A stretch of DNA of 40,759 nucleotides from Gammaproteobacteria bacterium (GTDB taxonomy: Bacteria > Pseudomonadota > Gammaproteobacteria > SZUA-229), in assembly GCA_029881035.1 (NCBI GenBank), contig JAOUNI010000021.1, positions 1 through 40,759 of the forward strand, written 5' to 3'. Position 1 is the first letter of the stretch, and each line of letters opens with the position of its first letter. The notes beneath the pieces are model-generated. The model saw only the letters and a list, made by a program, of their open reading frames with translations. It was not told the DNA's origin and did no database searches. Positions 28,518 to 36,356 of the stretch are shown here, in pieces. Made by a program: the position numbers and the translations under genes.

Positions 28518-29468
28518 CTATTCCTGTGGCATTGCCTGCGTGGAAAGCGGCATGACGATAACCTCAACGCGTCTATTTTTCTGCCGGCCGCTTTCTGTGT
28601 CATTACTGGCCACCGCGCTCAGTTCACCATATCCAATCGACTTGATAGTCGCCTGCGTGCTCGGCAGATGGAGCGCAAGGTAGTCGCTGACGGCATTGGC
28701 GCGTTGTTGCGAGAGCTGCATATTGTAATCATCGGAACCTTTATTATCGGTATGCCCTGCAACGGTAATTCTGGCCTGGGGATAGATCTTTATTTGATTG
28801 ATCACCAAATCCAGCTGACGGAGGGCGGCGCTTGTGAGCTTCGATTGATTGAAGTCGAAGATCACACCACTGTCCAGTGTCATGCTCAAAGCCGAACCAA
28901 TGGCACCAATCGCATCGATATCTGAGCCCGGTGAACCCGGGCTGCAATGCTGTTTTAAGTCAGTCAGCCGCAGGTAGCGGAAGCTGTCAAACTGCTGGGT
29001 AAAGGCCGCAATATCAACATCGGCATGACCACCACTGATTTCGCCAACCATGATCCACTGATGGTTGTCAGGTGAGATTTCCAGCTGTGTCGGCTCAATG
29101 GCCGAGCCCACTTCAAAGATATGCAAATCCGGCCCTTCGATATCGGTCAGCGCGTTGTCGTTGAATTTAACCACCAGCACGCCACCACAACCCAGGCTCA
29201 AATAACCTTCACCGCTGCGGTGATTATAATCGGGTATGGATAAAGCATTAGCAGGGTCGCGATGCCTGGGTTTCAGTGGCGCGGGATCGCCTGCGTGGTA
29301 TTCAATCACTTCGTCGGCAAAAGAAATATCACCCTGAGGGAACAACACTTCACTGCCGTGACTGTCTGAATAATATTTTGCCTTAGCTGTCTCTGGCTGC
29401 TGAGCAACAGCCTGGCTGGATAGCATCAGTATTATAAAAAGGTGTATTGAACCGGTATGGGTTTTCAT
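28518..29468 (-). CDS. Secreted protein with discoidin-like and OmpA C-terminal domains
   Basis: The 316-residue product has a Sec signal peptide (1-22, ending SQAVAQQ). A domain of about 150 residues follows (about 45-200) with the pattern YLSLGCGGVLVVKFNDNAL, DLHIFEVG, PTQLEISPDNHQW and FRYLRLTDLK. These look like strands of a discoidin/carbohydrate-binding type sandwich. Two cysteines (LGCGG and KQHCSPG) could form a disulfide. The C-terminal 110 residues are an OmpA-like peptidoglycan-binding domain with AGHTDNKGSDDYNMQLSQQRA and NRRVEVIV, including the conserved Asp and Arg. It should be a periplasmic or outer-membrane protein anchored to murein. It lies 78 bases after the HupE-like gene and 80 before lolC. 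The N-terminal fold is inference. Confidence 0.75.
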   Translation of the reverse strand: MKTHTGSIHLFIILMLSSQAVAQQPETAKAKYYSDSHGSEVLFPQGDISFADEVIEYHAGDPAPLKPRHRDPANALSIPDYNHRSGEGYLSLGCGGVLVVKFNDNALTDIEGPDLHIFEVGSAIEPTQLEISPDNHQWIMVGEISGGHADVDIAAFTQQFDSFRYLRLTDLKQHCSPGSPGSDIDAIGAIGSALSMTLDSGVIFDFNQSKLTSAALRQLDLVINQIKIYPQARITVAGHTDNKGSDDYNMQLSQQRANAVSDYLALHLPSTQATIKSIGYGELSAVASNDTESGRQKNRRVEVIVMPLSTQAMPQE

Positions 29469-29546
29469 CTGATTCGTCCATGAATAGTTTTAAGGTGACT
29501 TGATATTAATCCAGTTCAGCCAATAAGTCTTGCTGACGCGGGTTAA

Positions 29547-30689
29547 TTACTGAATTCGCTGGATCGTCCATAACAGGCCGGTGATGGCAATCATCACCGA
29601 GCCTGGAATAATGATGATCTTTCGATACCAGGGCTTATCACGAAACCAGAAACCTACCAGTGCAAAAGCGGCAGCAATTACGGTGAGCTGAGCCAGCTCA
29701 ACACCAACATTGAAACTAATCAGGGCAGTGGCAAAATCATCGTCGGGCATACCAAAATCTGCGAGCACGCCAGCAAAACCCAGTCCGTGTAATAGTCCGA
29801 AAGCAAACACCAGAACCAGCCGGCTTTTGTGCAGCGATTTATGAAAAATGTTTTCAACTCCAATATAGGCAATAGAAAGTGCGATCAGCGGTTCAACAAT
29901 ATTGGCCGAGAGATTGATAATGCCGTTCATCGACAGGCCCAATGTGATGGTGTGCGCCAGGGTAAACATGGTCACCTGCCATAACAAAGGCTTGAGTTTG
30001 ACGCTTAACAGGAAGATACCCAGTATGAATAAAAGGTGATCGGCACCTTTAGGAATAATGTGCTCAAAACCAACGACTATATAGGAGCCGATCACCTCGG
30101 TTACAGATCGTTTGGCAAAAACTTCCTGCAGGGAGAATAACGCGCTCGCCTGATCTTTGCGCAACCATTGCCATTCGGACCAGTGCCATTGCTCGTTCAC
30201 TTCATCGACCTGCCTGACTCTGACTGCGTTATCGCCATAGCGCGCCGGATAGTACCATTGCAGCTCACGGGCACTGGGCAGAATTTGGCCACTTAATTCG
30301 ATAACACTGATGCGTGGTACTTTGGTGTAACCGGGCTCGGGGATGGTGACTGAATTGATGGATAGCGAAACCTTGCCAGCTTCTGTTTTAAGAAAGATGC
30401 TATCCAGCATATCCTGATGAAAACGGGTAAATTCATTTTCCAGCTCATCAGGCTGCATCGCTCGCAGCTCATCATATTCATCAGCAGTCGGCGCATCTTT
30501 GGTATTTTTATACTGCGCATTGATGCCTGTGAGCAGGGCTTCGATGCTGGCGCGAATTTCAACATTAACCCTACCATCAGAATGTGTATTAATTTCAACC
30601 AGTGCGGGTTTAACTACATCGGATATTGACGAATTAATACTCAGGAAATAGAGGCACAGAAAAAGAAAGATTTTATGAATAAAGTACAA
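29547..30689 (-). CDS. HupE/UreJ-family membrane protein with N-terminal periplasmic domain
   Basis: The 380-residue product has an N-terminal hydrophobic signal (4-23) and a soluble region of about 170 residues (about 24-195) rich in acidic residues. Six or so transmembrane helices follow from about 200. The membrane part has the HupE/UreJ-2 motif GFEHIIPKGADHLLFILGIF with two histidines and an Asp, and a second His-containing stretch FTLAHTITLGLS, plus LLHGLGFAG. Family members are linked to nickel or cobalt handling, but the substrate of this long form is not known. The start appears to be a TTG at 30689: the frame is closed just upstream and AAGGA stands 9 bases before it. It is divergent from soxB. 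Confidence 0.78.
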   Translation of the reverse strand: MYFIHKIFLFLCLYFLSINSSISDVVKPALVEINTHSDGRVNVEIRASIEALLTGINAQYKNTKDAPTADEYDELRAMQPDELENEFTRFHQDMLDSIFLKTEAGKVSLSINSVTIPEPGYTKVPRISVIELSGQILPSARELQWYYPARYGDNAVRVRQVDEVNEQWHWSEWQWLRKDQASALFSLQEVFAKRSVTEVIGSYIVVGFEHIIPKGADHLLFILGIFLLSVKLKPLLWQVTMFTLAHTITLGLSMNGIINLSANIVEPLIALSIAYIGVENIFHKSLHKSRLVLVFAFGLLHGLGFAGVLADFGMPDDDFATALISFNVGVELAQLTVIAAAFALVGFWFRDKPWYRKIIIIPGSVMIAITGLLWTIQRIQ

Positions 30690-30718
30690 GGTCCAACGTC
30701 CTTAACAGATGCATTAAA

Positions 30719-30747
30719 TTGTGTGTATGATCTAATTGAATTAGTAT
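30719..30747 (+). promoter_or_regulatory. Candidate promoter of soxB
   Basis: TTGTGT (30719-30724), a 17-base spacer and TAGTAT (30742-30747) form a plausible sigma70 promoter. It would start transcription near 30754, with a leader of about 65 bases to the soxB ATG. The -10 box is half of an inverted repeat, listed separately. Confidence 0.45.
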
Positions 30748-30771
30748 AAGGTCATACCGAAATGATACTAA
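30741..30771. promoter_or_regulatory. Inverted repeat at the soxB promoter, candidate operator
   Basis: TTAGTAT (30741-30747) and ATACTAA (30765-30771) are an exact 7-base inverted repeat with a 17-base spacer, so the half-sites are 24 bases apart, a little over two helical turns. The left half covers the proposed -10 box and the right half lies just after the predicted start, a position suited to repression. I do not know the protein; no regulator gene adjoins. Confidence 0.4.
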
Positions 30772-30819
30772 ATCTCACCTTTTACCATAGTCACGACCTA
30801 TTTATCAGGAGACGCTGCC

Positions 30820-32730
30820 ATGTCGAAGCTTAATCGACGCGATTTTTTGAAACTACTCGGTATTACTACTGCAGCAGGTTCGCTACCCATACTTTATCGT
30901 CACGCCAATGCCAGCATGTCCGGCATCAGTAAAGATTTCTACACCGTCCCCATGAGAGGCAATGCGCGAATTCTACATATTACCGACGTGCATGGACAAC
31001 TAAACCCGGTTTATTTCCGCGAACCCAATGTCAATCTGGGTGTGGGTGATGCGTTTGGCCGCCCACCGCATATCGTTGGCGAGAAATTCCTGAAAGAAAT
31101 GAAATTTAAACCCGGTACACCGGAGGCTTATGCCTACACCTATATGGATTTTGATAAGGGCGCAAAAAAATACGGACGCATGGGTGGCTACGCACATATC
31201 AAGACACTGCTCGACAGCTTGCGCAAACAGGCAGGCGATACAAGCAACACCCTGACACTGGATGGTGGTGACCTGTGGCAGGGTTCCGGCACCTCGCTGT
31301 GGACGCGTGGCGTTGATATGGTCGAAGCCTCAAATATACTTGGCGTCGATGTCATGGTCGGCCACTGGGAATTCACTTACAAGGAAAATGAAGTACTCAG
31401 CAATGTGGCACTGTTCAAGGGTGACTTCATCGGCCAGAACGTTAGAGTCAAAGATGAGTCACTGATTGGCGGCAGCTATACAAAATTCGTCGAACAGTTT
31501 GATGGTCGTGGCTTATACGATGAAGACACTGGTCATGCTTTCCAGCCTTATGTGATAAAAAATGTTGGCGGTGCCCGAATTGCCGTTATTGGTCAGGCCT
31601 TCCCCCGCACTGCCAATGCCAATCCCAAAGAATTTTTCCCCGACTGGTCATTTGGCTTACGTGAAGAGGACATGATCGAACTGGTCGAACAAATACGTGA
31701 AGATGAAAATCCTGACGCCATTGTTCTACTTTCGCATAACGGCATGGATGTCGATATCAAAATGGCAGAAAACGTGCCTGGCCTGAATGCAGTGTTTGGC
31801 GGCCACACTCACGATGGTATCCCGCAGCCGATCAAAGTTAAAAATGTCGAAGGTAATACCTGCTGGGTGACCAATGCCGGCTCCAACGGTAAATACATTG
31901 GCGTCATGGATTTTGATATTCAGGACGGCAAAGTTAAAGACATGCATTACCAAATGCTGCCCGTGTTTGAAGATGCCCTGCCCGCCGATAAAGAAATGCA
32001 GGCGTACATCAACCAGATGCGCAACAAAAAATACGACGAGAACATTGTTGAAAGCCGCGCCAATGATCGTTTCTATAATGAAATTCGTCTGGGCAAGACT
32101 TTTAAAGAAATTCTCGATGAAAAACTGGCTATTGCTGATCGCACACTCTATCGTCGCGGCAACTTCATGGGTACCTGGGACCAGGTTTTGTGTAACGCCT
32201 TACGCTGGGAACACAAAGCCGATATTTCAATGTCGGCTGGCGTGCGCTGGGGCACGACCACACTCAAAGGCGACTGGATCACCATGGAAGATGTGATGAC
32301 GCAGTGTTCCATGACCTATGGTGAAACTTACGTCGTTGATATGAAAGGTGAAGATATTCTGACTATTCTCGAGCAGGTCGCGGATAATCTGTTTGATCCG
32401 GATCCTTACCTTCAGTCAGGCGGCGACATGGTTCGTGTTGGCGGACTCGATTATGCTATCGATCCATCAAAGAAACTATTTGAACGCATCACCAATGTCA
32501 GGCTCGACAATGGTGATGTCTTACAGAAAGATAAAACCTATAAAGTCTCCGGCTGGGCGCTGGTCGACCGCACACCTGATGGTCGTCTAATGTGGGACGT
32601 GGTTCACGATTATATTCTTGCCAACAAGGGCAAAGACAATGTACTGCGTCTTGAAAAAATCAATCATCCAGAACTGATTAATGTATCTAAAAACCCCGGC
32701 ATTGCGGATTATCCCGGCAAGATCAGTTAA
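30820..32730 (+). CDS. soxB: Thiosulfohydrolase SoxB
   Basis: SoxB hydrolyses the terminal sulfone sulfur from SoxY-bound intermediates in periplasmic thiosulfate oxidation and releases sulfate. The 636-residue protein starts with a twin-arginine signal (NRRDFLKLLG, 5-14; cleavage likely near 32). The 5'-nucleotidase-family metal sites are intact: D56 and H58 (HITDVHGQ), D151 (DGGDLWQGSG), H182 (GHWEF), H306 (LSHNG) and H329/H331 (GGHTHDG). DLWQGSGTSLWTRG is a SoxB hallmark that separates it from ordinary 5'-nucleotidases. It is longer than the 560-600 residues I expect. AGGAG stands 8 bases before the ATG. No soxXA or soxYZ gene is nearby, so this is a stand-alone soxB. Confidence 0.95.
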   Translation: MSKLNRRDFLKLLGITTAAGSLPILYRHANASMSGISKDFYTVPMRGNARILHITDVHGQLNPVYFREPNVNLGVGDAFGRPPHIVGEKFLKEMKFKPGTPEAYAYTYMDFDKGAKKYGRMGGYAHIKTLLDSLRKQAGDTSNTLTLDGGDLWQGSGTSLWTRGVDMVEASNILGVDVMVGHWEFTYKENEVLSNVALFKGDFIGQNVRVKDESLIGGSYTKFVEQFDGRGLYDEDTGHAFQPYVIKNVGGARIAVIGQAFPRTANANPKEFFPDWSFGLREEDMIELVEQIREDENPDAIVLLSHNGMDVDIKMAENVPGLNAVFGGHTHDGIPQPIKVKNVEGNTCWVTNAGSNGKYIGVMDFDIQDGKVKDMHYQMLPVFEDALPADKEMQAYINQMRNKKYDENIVESRANDRFYNEIRLGKTFKEILDEKLAIADRTLYRRGNFMGTWDQVLCNALRWEHKADISMSAGVRWGTTTLKGDWITMEDVMTQCSMTYGETYVVDMKGEDILTILEQVADNLFDPDPYLQSGGDMVRVGGLDYAIDPSKKLFERITNVRLDNGDVLQKDKTYKVSGWALVDRTPDGRLMWDVVHDYILANKGKDNVLRLEKINHPELINVSKNPGIADYPGKIS

Positions 32731-32750
32731 TTAGGATCTTCCATAAATGG

Positions 32751-32785
32751 CACGGCTCCCGTTTTACGCGGGAGTCGTGTTTTTT
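32751..32785 (+). terminator. Rho-independent terminator of soxB, overlapping the msrQ 3' end
   Basis: CACGGCTCCCG (32751-32761), a 7-base loop and CGGGAGTCGTG (32769-32779) form an 11-base stem with one G-T pair, followed by six T. It lies 20 bases after the soxB stop. The right arm and T run are at the same time the last codons of msrQ on the other strand. The left arm is followed on the minus strand by ATTTATGG, so termination of msrPQ here would be weak. Confidence 0.85.
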
Positions 32786-33375
32786 CTTTGCTGATAAGCT
32801 CGATAAGAAAGCAGAACTAATAAGATCACACCATAAATGAATGGCTGGAGATAATCAGCCTTCACCAGCCAGACAAAATGCAAAACGCCCAGTACTGCAA
32901 TCACATAAACCAGTTTATGTAGCTTCACCCAGTTTTGTTTAAGTTTGCGTATCATTGATTTATTAGACGTAACCGCCAGCGGAATCAGCATGACAAAGGC
33001 GGCAAAGCCAACAGTTATAAAAGGTCGCTTGACGATATCTTTAATAATTTCATTGAGATCAAAAAACTGATCAAACCATACATATGTCATAAAATGTATG
33101 ACCGCATAAAAAAACACAAACAGTCCGAACATACGTCTGAATTTCATTAGCCATGGCCAGTGTAATATTTTTCTTGCCGGCGTAATGGTCAAGGTAATTA
33201 AAAGCAATCGCAGCACCCACTCCCCGGTTTCACGCGTCATGGTTTCAACCGGATTGGCACCCAGCGCATCATTCATTGCGCCCCAGACTAACCATGCCAA
33301 CGGCACAAGGCAGGTGATAAATAAAAAGGGTTTGATGATGAACGCTATGGTTTTATCAGAAGGCGAAATAGACAT
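32764..33375 (-). CDS. msrQ: Haem-containing membrane subunit MsrQ
   Basis: MsrQ (YedZ) is the haem b membrane protein that passes electrons from the quinone pool or flavin reductase to periplasmic MsrP. I set the start at the ATG at 33375, one base after the msrP stop (TAAGATG). This gives 203 residues (MSISPSDKTIAF), the normal size. The frame extends a further 50 codons upstream inside msrP, but that part has no membrane character and is a shadow. About six helices are visible, with conserved histidines in YAVIHFMTYVWF, KLHKLVYVIAVLGVLHFVW. No own ribosome site is clear, so coupling to msrP is likely. Its 3' end doubles as the soxB terminator. Confidence 0.92.
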   Translation of the reverse strand: MSISPSDKTIAFIIKPFLFITCLVPLAWLVWGAMNDALGANPVETMTRETGEWVLRLLLITLTITPARKILHWPWLMKFRRMFGLFVFFYAVIHFMTYVWFDQFFDLNEIIKDIVKRPFITVGFAAFVMLIPLAVTSNKSMIRKLKQNWVKLHKLVYVIAVLGVLHFVWLVKADYLQPFIYGVILLVLLSYRAYQQRKNTTPA

Positions 33376-33376
33376 C

Positions 33377-34327
33377 TTAGAAATTTTTAACCAGATCCAT
33401 ACCCGTATAAAGATGTGCCACCTGCTCTGCATAACCATTAAATATTTCTGTTTGACGTTTGGGTTTCCAGAAGGGTTCACCAATACGGCGCTCTGTGCGC
33501 TGGCTCCAGCGCGGATGATCAACATCAGGATTTACATTTGAATAAAATCCGTACTCATCAGGAGCCAGTTCATTCCAGGTGGTTTTTGGCTGCGTCTCTG
33601 TAAATCGAATTTTGACAATAGATTTAATACTTTTGAAACCATACTTCCATGGCACCACCAGTCGAATTGGTGCACCATTCTGATTAGGCAGAACATCACC
33701 GTACAAACCCACCGCCATAATCGGCAACGGATTCATGGCTTCATCAATGCGCAGGCCTTCCACGTAAGGCCAGTTGAGCACGCGACGGGCTTGCCCGGGT
33801 AAACGTGACTTATCCAGTAAGGTGGTGAATTCAACGTATCTGGCATTCGAGTTAGGCTCAAACTTTTTTAGCATATTTGCCAGAGAAAATCCCACCCAGG
33901 GAATGACCATCGACCAACCTTCAACACAACGCAATCGATAAATGTATTCCTGCAATGCAAAAGGTTTGATGAAATCTTCCAGATTAAAGATGCCCGATTT
34001 ATTGCACTCACCTTCTACGGCAATACTCCATGGCTTAGGATTAAATATGGATGCATTATTTGCAGGATCCTTTTTGCCTGTTCCTAATTCGTAAAAATTG
34101 TTATAACTTGTAATATCTTTTAAAGACGTGATGGTATCATCTGTTTTATAAGTGCTTTGCTGCAAATCAGGCCAACGCTTGGCCCATACGGGCAACATGG
34201 CATCAGTAGCCAATATCAAGCTACTGGCAAATGCCTGCCTCATAAATTGACGCCGATGTATATAAACAGACCTGGGTGTAATTTCAGATGCTTTAATATC
34301 AGAGGCTTTATTTATGATAATAGTCAT
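33377..34327 (-). CDS. msrP: Protein-methionine-sulfoxide reductase catalytic subunit MsrP
   Basis: MsrP (YedY) is a periplasmic molybdopterin enzyme that reduces methionine sulfoxide in envelope proteins. I choose the ATG at 34327 (316 residues), which has GGGAG 5 bases upstream; a TTG at 34357 would add ten residues without benefit. A twin-arginine signal HRRQFMRQAFASSLILA lies at about 24-40. The molybdenum-ligating cysteine is C134 in YRLRCVEGWSMVIPW, and further family motifs are LVVPWKYGFKSIKSIVKI and NEYGFYSNVNP-like (DEYGFYSNVNPDVDHPRWSQ). Length is close to E. coli (334). msrQ follows after one base. Maturation requires molybdenum cofactor genes elsewhere. Confidence 0.94.
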   Translation of the reverse strand: MTIIINKASDIKASEITPRSVYIHRRQFMRQAFASSLILATDAMLPVWAKRWPDLQQSTYKTDDTITSLKDITSYNNFYELGTGKKDPANNASIFNPKPWSIAVEGECNKSGIFNLEDFIKPFALQEYIYRLRCVEGWSMVIPWVGFSLANMLKKFEPNSNARYVEFTTLLDKSRLPGQARRVLNWPYVEGLRIDEAMNPLPIMAVGLYGDVLPNQNGAPIRLVVPWKYGFKSIKSIVKIRFTETQPKTTWNELAPDEYGFYSNVNPDVDHPRWSQRTERRIGEPFWKPKRQTEIFNGYAEQVAHLYTGMDLVKNF

Positions 34328-34377
34328 GCTATCTCCCGTCAGTTTGCTAACAGACAATAGAAGATTAGAATGGTTCT

Positions 34378-34383
34378 ATTATA
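34378..34383 (-). promoter_or_regulatory. Candidate -10 box for msrPQ
   Basis: An exact TATAAT on the minus strand lies 51 bases before the msrP ATG in a very AT-rich stretch. No convincing -35 hexamer accompanies it, so a chance match is possible in such sequence. Confidence 0.3.
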
Positions 34384-34421
34384 ATGATATATTCTGTATA
34401 TTTTTATATATCTATGAAAGA

Positions 34422-34448
34422 GAAAATCTTCTCATAAAGAAGATTTTC
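34422..34448 (-). terminator. Terminator of the hybrid histidine kinase gene
   Basis: On the minus strand GAAAATCTTC (34448-34439), a 7-base loop and GAAGATTTTC (34431-34422) form an exact 10-base stem beginning 15 bases after the kinase stop. The stem ends in TTTTC and is followed by TCTTTC, a T-rich though interrupted tail. It separates the kinase gene from msrPQ. Confidence 0.65.
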
Positions 34449-34462
34449 CGTGCTGCACACGA

Positions 34463-36145
34463 CTATGAGTGAATATTCAAAGCCCATCTATCAATGATTT
34501 CAAAAAGCTGATGATCCAGAACAGGTTTAGTGATACAGGTATCCATGCCTGCATCAAGAAAGGTTTTGTGCTCATACGGAAGCGCATGAGCTGTGAGCGC
34601 AATAATTGGCGTATGTTTAACACCTCTCCTTGAACGCAGTACTTCTGTAACTTCAATACCATTGAGCTCTGGCATACGTATATCCATAAATATAAGATCA
34701 AAATCGTTATTAAGTGCTGCATCCAAAGCACATTTACCATCTTCAGCTTCTGTTGTAGTAATACCACGTTGAGCCAATAAAGTTGTTATTAACTTACGAT
34801 TAATAGCATTATCATCAGCAACAAGAATATGTAAACCAGTATATTTATTATCTGATTGTGTCAATGTACGTTTTTTTACAGGCTCAGGAATTTGATCGGT
34901 TTCAATAATAGGTAAATGTATCCAGAAAGTAGCGCCATTTTTTAGATTATCTTTTACGCCTATACTTCCGTTCATTAATTCAATCAATTGTTTTGAAATA
35001 GCCAAACCCAGGCCCGTACCTGAATCTGGTTTGTATATAGAATAATTGGCTTGAGTAAATGCATCAAAAATACGACTTTTTTCGCTATTTGTTACGCCCT
35101 TGCCAGAGTCAGAAATTTCAATCATTAATTTATCAACTCCATCTTCCCTGATTTTCTCGGCAATTAAAGTAATTGACCCTTGATCAGTAAACTTTACGGC
35201 ATTACCAATCAAATTAGAAAGAATTTGTCTAAGCCGTAGTGGATCGACAATCATGTGTTCGGGCAGATCACTGGAAACATGAAAGTCAAGTTGTAGTGAT
35301 TTTGTTTTAGCAGCAGCAAAATACAATCTAACTACAGAAGACAGGCATTGTTTAATATTAACCGTTTCTGCCTGCAGCTCCATTTTTCCAGATTCTATAC
35401 GAGAAAAATCCAGTATATCGTTAATTATAATTAATAAGTCATTAACGCATGTATTGATAGTATTAACATACTCAGTTTGATTTTCATCTAGTTTTGTTTC
35501 TGATAATAGATTAGTAAAACCAATAACACCGTTCATGGGAGTACGAATCTCATGACTCATATTTGCCAGAAAAAGACTTTTTGCTTTATTTGCCTGTTCA
35601 GCCTGATCTTTGGCTTTGATTAGGTTTTCTTCGGCAATTTTACGGGCTGTAAAATCCTGGCCAGTACCCTCGACACCGATTACGACCCCATTCTCATCAA
35701 GTACAAAATGAGCATTGGTTGACATCCATATGGTTGAGCCATCTTTATGTCTTAAAGTAATAGGATATTGCTCAACATGACCATTATTATCAGCCATGGC
35801 CCGAAGAAAAGGTTCGCGATGCTCTGGATTAATATAAAATTCTGTAATTTTATGACCAACTAATTCTTCAGGCTTATAACCTAATAAAGGTTCCACGGAA
35901 GAAGATACAAATTGAAGTACACTGTCGTCATCAGTTCGATAATAAGTGTCCTGAAGATTATCAAGAATACCTTTTAATTCACGTTTTGATTTTGTCAGAT
36001 TTTCTTCAATTATTTTATGTTCTTCTAATTTCTTTGAATAAACAAGATTATTATTTTTGAGCTTATTAGAAGATCTGATCCACAGTATGGTTGAAATAAT
36101 TGTGGTAATAATAAAAATAATTAGCAATGTGTCCAGGTATGTCAT
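34463..36145 (-). CDS. Hybrid sensor histidine kinase with PAS and receiver domains
   Basis: The 560-residue protein has one N-terminal membrane helix (about 6-24) with almost no periplasmic part, then a short coiled coil (about 28-58). A PAS domain with PAC motif follows (about 58-172; GHKITEFYINPEHREPF, DGSTIWMSTNAHFV). The dimerisation domain has phospho-acceptor H198 (FLANMSHEIRTPMNG). The ATPase domain has the N box (LIGNAVKFTDQG), G1 (EISDSGKGV) and G2 (GTGLGLAISKQLIE). The receiver domain (about 435-555) has D488 in FMDIRMPE. No Hpt domain or partner regulator gene is nearby, so its output is unknown. It lies 211 bases after purL on the same strand, with its own TATAAT upstream and a terminator after it. 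Confidence 0.9.
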   Translation of the reverse strand: MTYLDTLLIIFIITTIISTILWIRSSNKLKNNNLVYSKKLEEHKIIEENLTKSKRELKGILDNLQDTYYRTDDDSVLQFVSSSVEPLLGYKPEELVGHKITEFYINPEHREPFLRAMADNNGHVEQYPITLRHKDGSTIWMSTNAHFVLDENGVVIGVEGTGQDFTARKIAEENLIKAKDQAEQANKAKSLFLANMSHEIRTPMNGVIGFTNLLSETKLDENQTEYVNTINTCVNDLLIIINDILDFSRIESGKMELQAETVNIKQCLSSVVRLYFAAAKTKSLQLDFHVSSDLPEHMIVDPLRLRQILSNLIGNAVKFTDQGSITLIAEKIREDGVDKLMIEISDSGKGVTNSEKSRIFDAFTQANYSIYKPDSGTGLGLAISKQLIELMNGSIGVKDNLKNGATFWIHLPIIETDQIPEPVKKRTLTQSDNKYTGLHILVADDNAINRKLITTLLAQRGITTTEAEDGKCALDAALNNDFDLIFMDIRMPELNGIEVTEVLRSRRGVKHTPIIALTAHALPYEHKTFLDAGMDTCITKPVLDHQLFEIIDRWALNIHS

Positions 36146-36174
36146 TTTATTTATAATCCTTTTATAACTTCTAA

Positions 36175-36180
36175 TTATAT
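36175..36180 (-). promoter_or_regulatory. Candidate -10 box for the hybrid kinase gene
   Basis: An exact TATAAT on the minus strand lies 30 bases before the kinase ATG; AGGA is then found between it and the start. The surrounding sequence is very AT-rich and no good -35 is present, so the call is weak. Confidence 0.3.
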
Positions 36181-36300
36181 TTCACTGTCATTATTTATTT
36201 TATGCAATAAACATAAACCAAATATCCATATCAAATGCTTTTTTTGTAATTATGAAAACGCATGAAGTTACATTACCTCATTGGCATCTTATATATTATT

Positions 36301-36343
36301 ATCTACAGGGAAGATACAAATTTTATCTACACCCTGTACAGAT
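36301..36343 (-). repeat. Nested inverted repeat downstream of purL
   Basis: ATCTACAGGG (36301-36310) pairs with CCCTGTACAGAT (36332-36343) as a 10-base stem with a 2-base bulge. Inside the loop GATA (36313-36316) pairs with TATC (36324-36327). The structure begins 14 bases after the purL stop on the minus strand. There is no T run after it, so it is not a standard terminator. It may be a 3'-end stabiliser or factor-dependent terminator. Confidence 0.4.
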
Positions 36344-36356
36344 AAAAATTTTATAG

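Noticed and set aside
33376-33525. 50-codon upstream extension of msrQ
   Set aside because: It lies entirely inside msrP in another frame and has no membrane character. The ATG one base after the msrP stop gives the normal MsrQ length.
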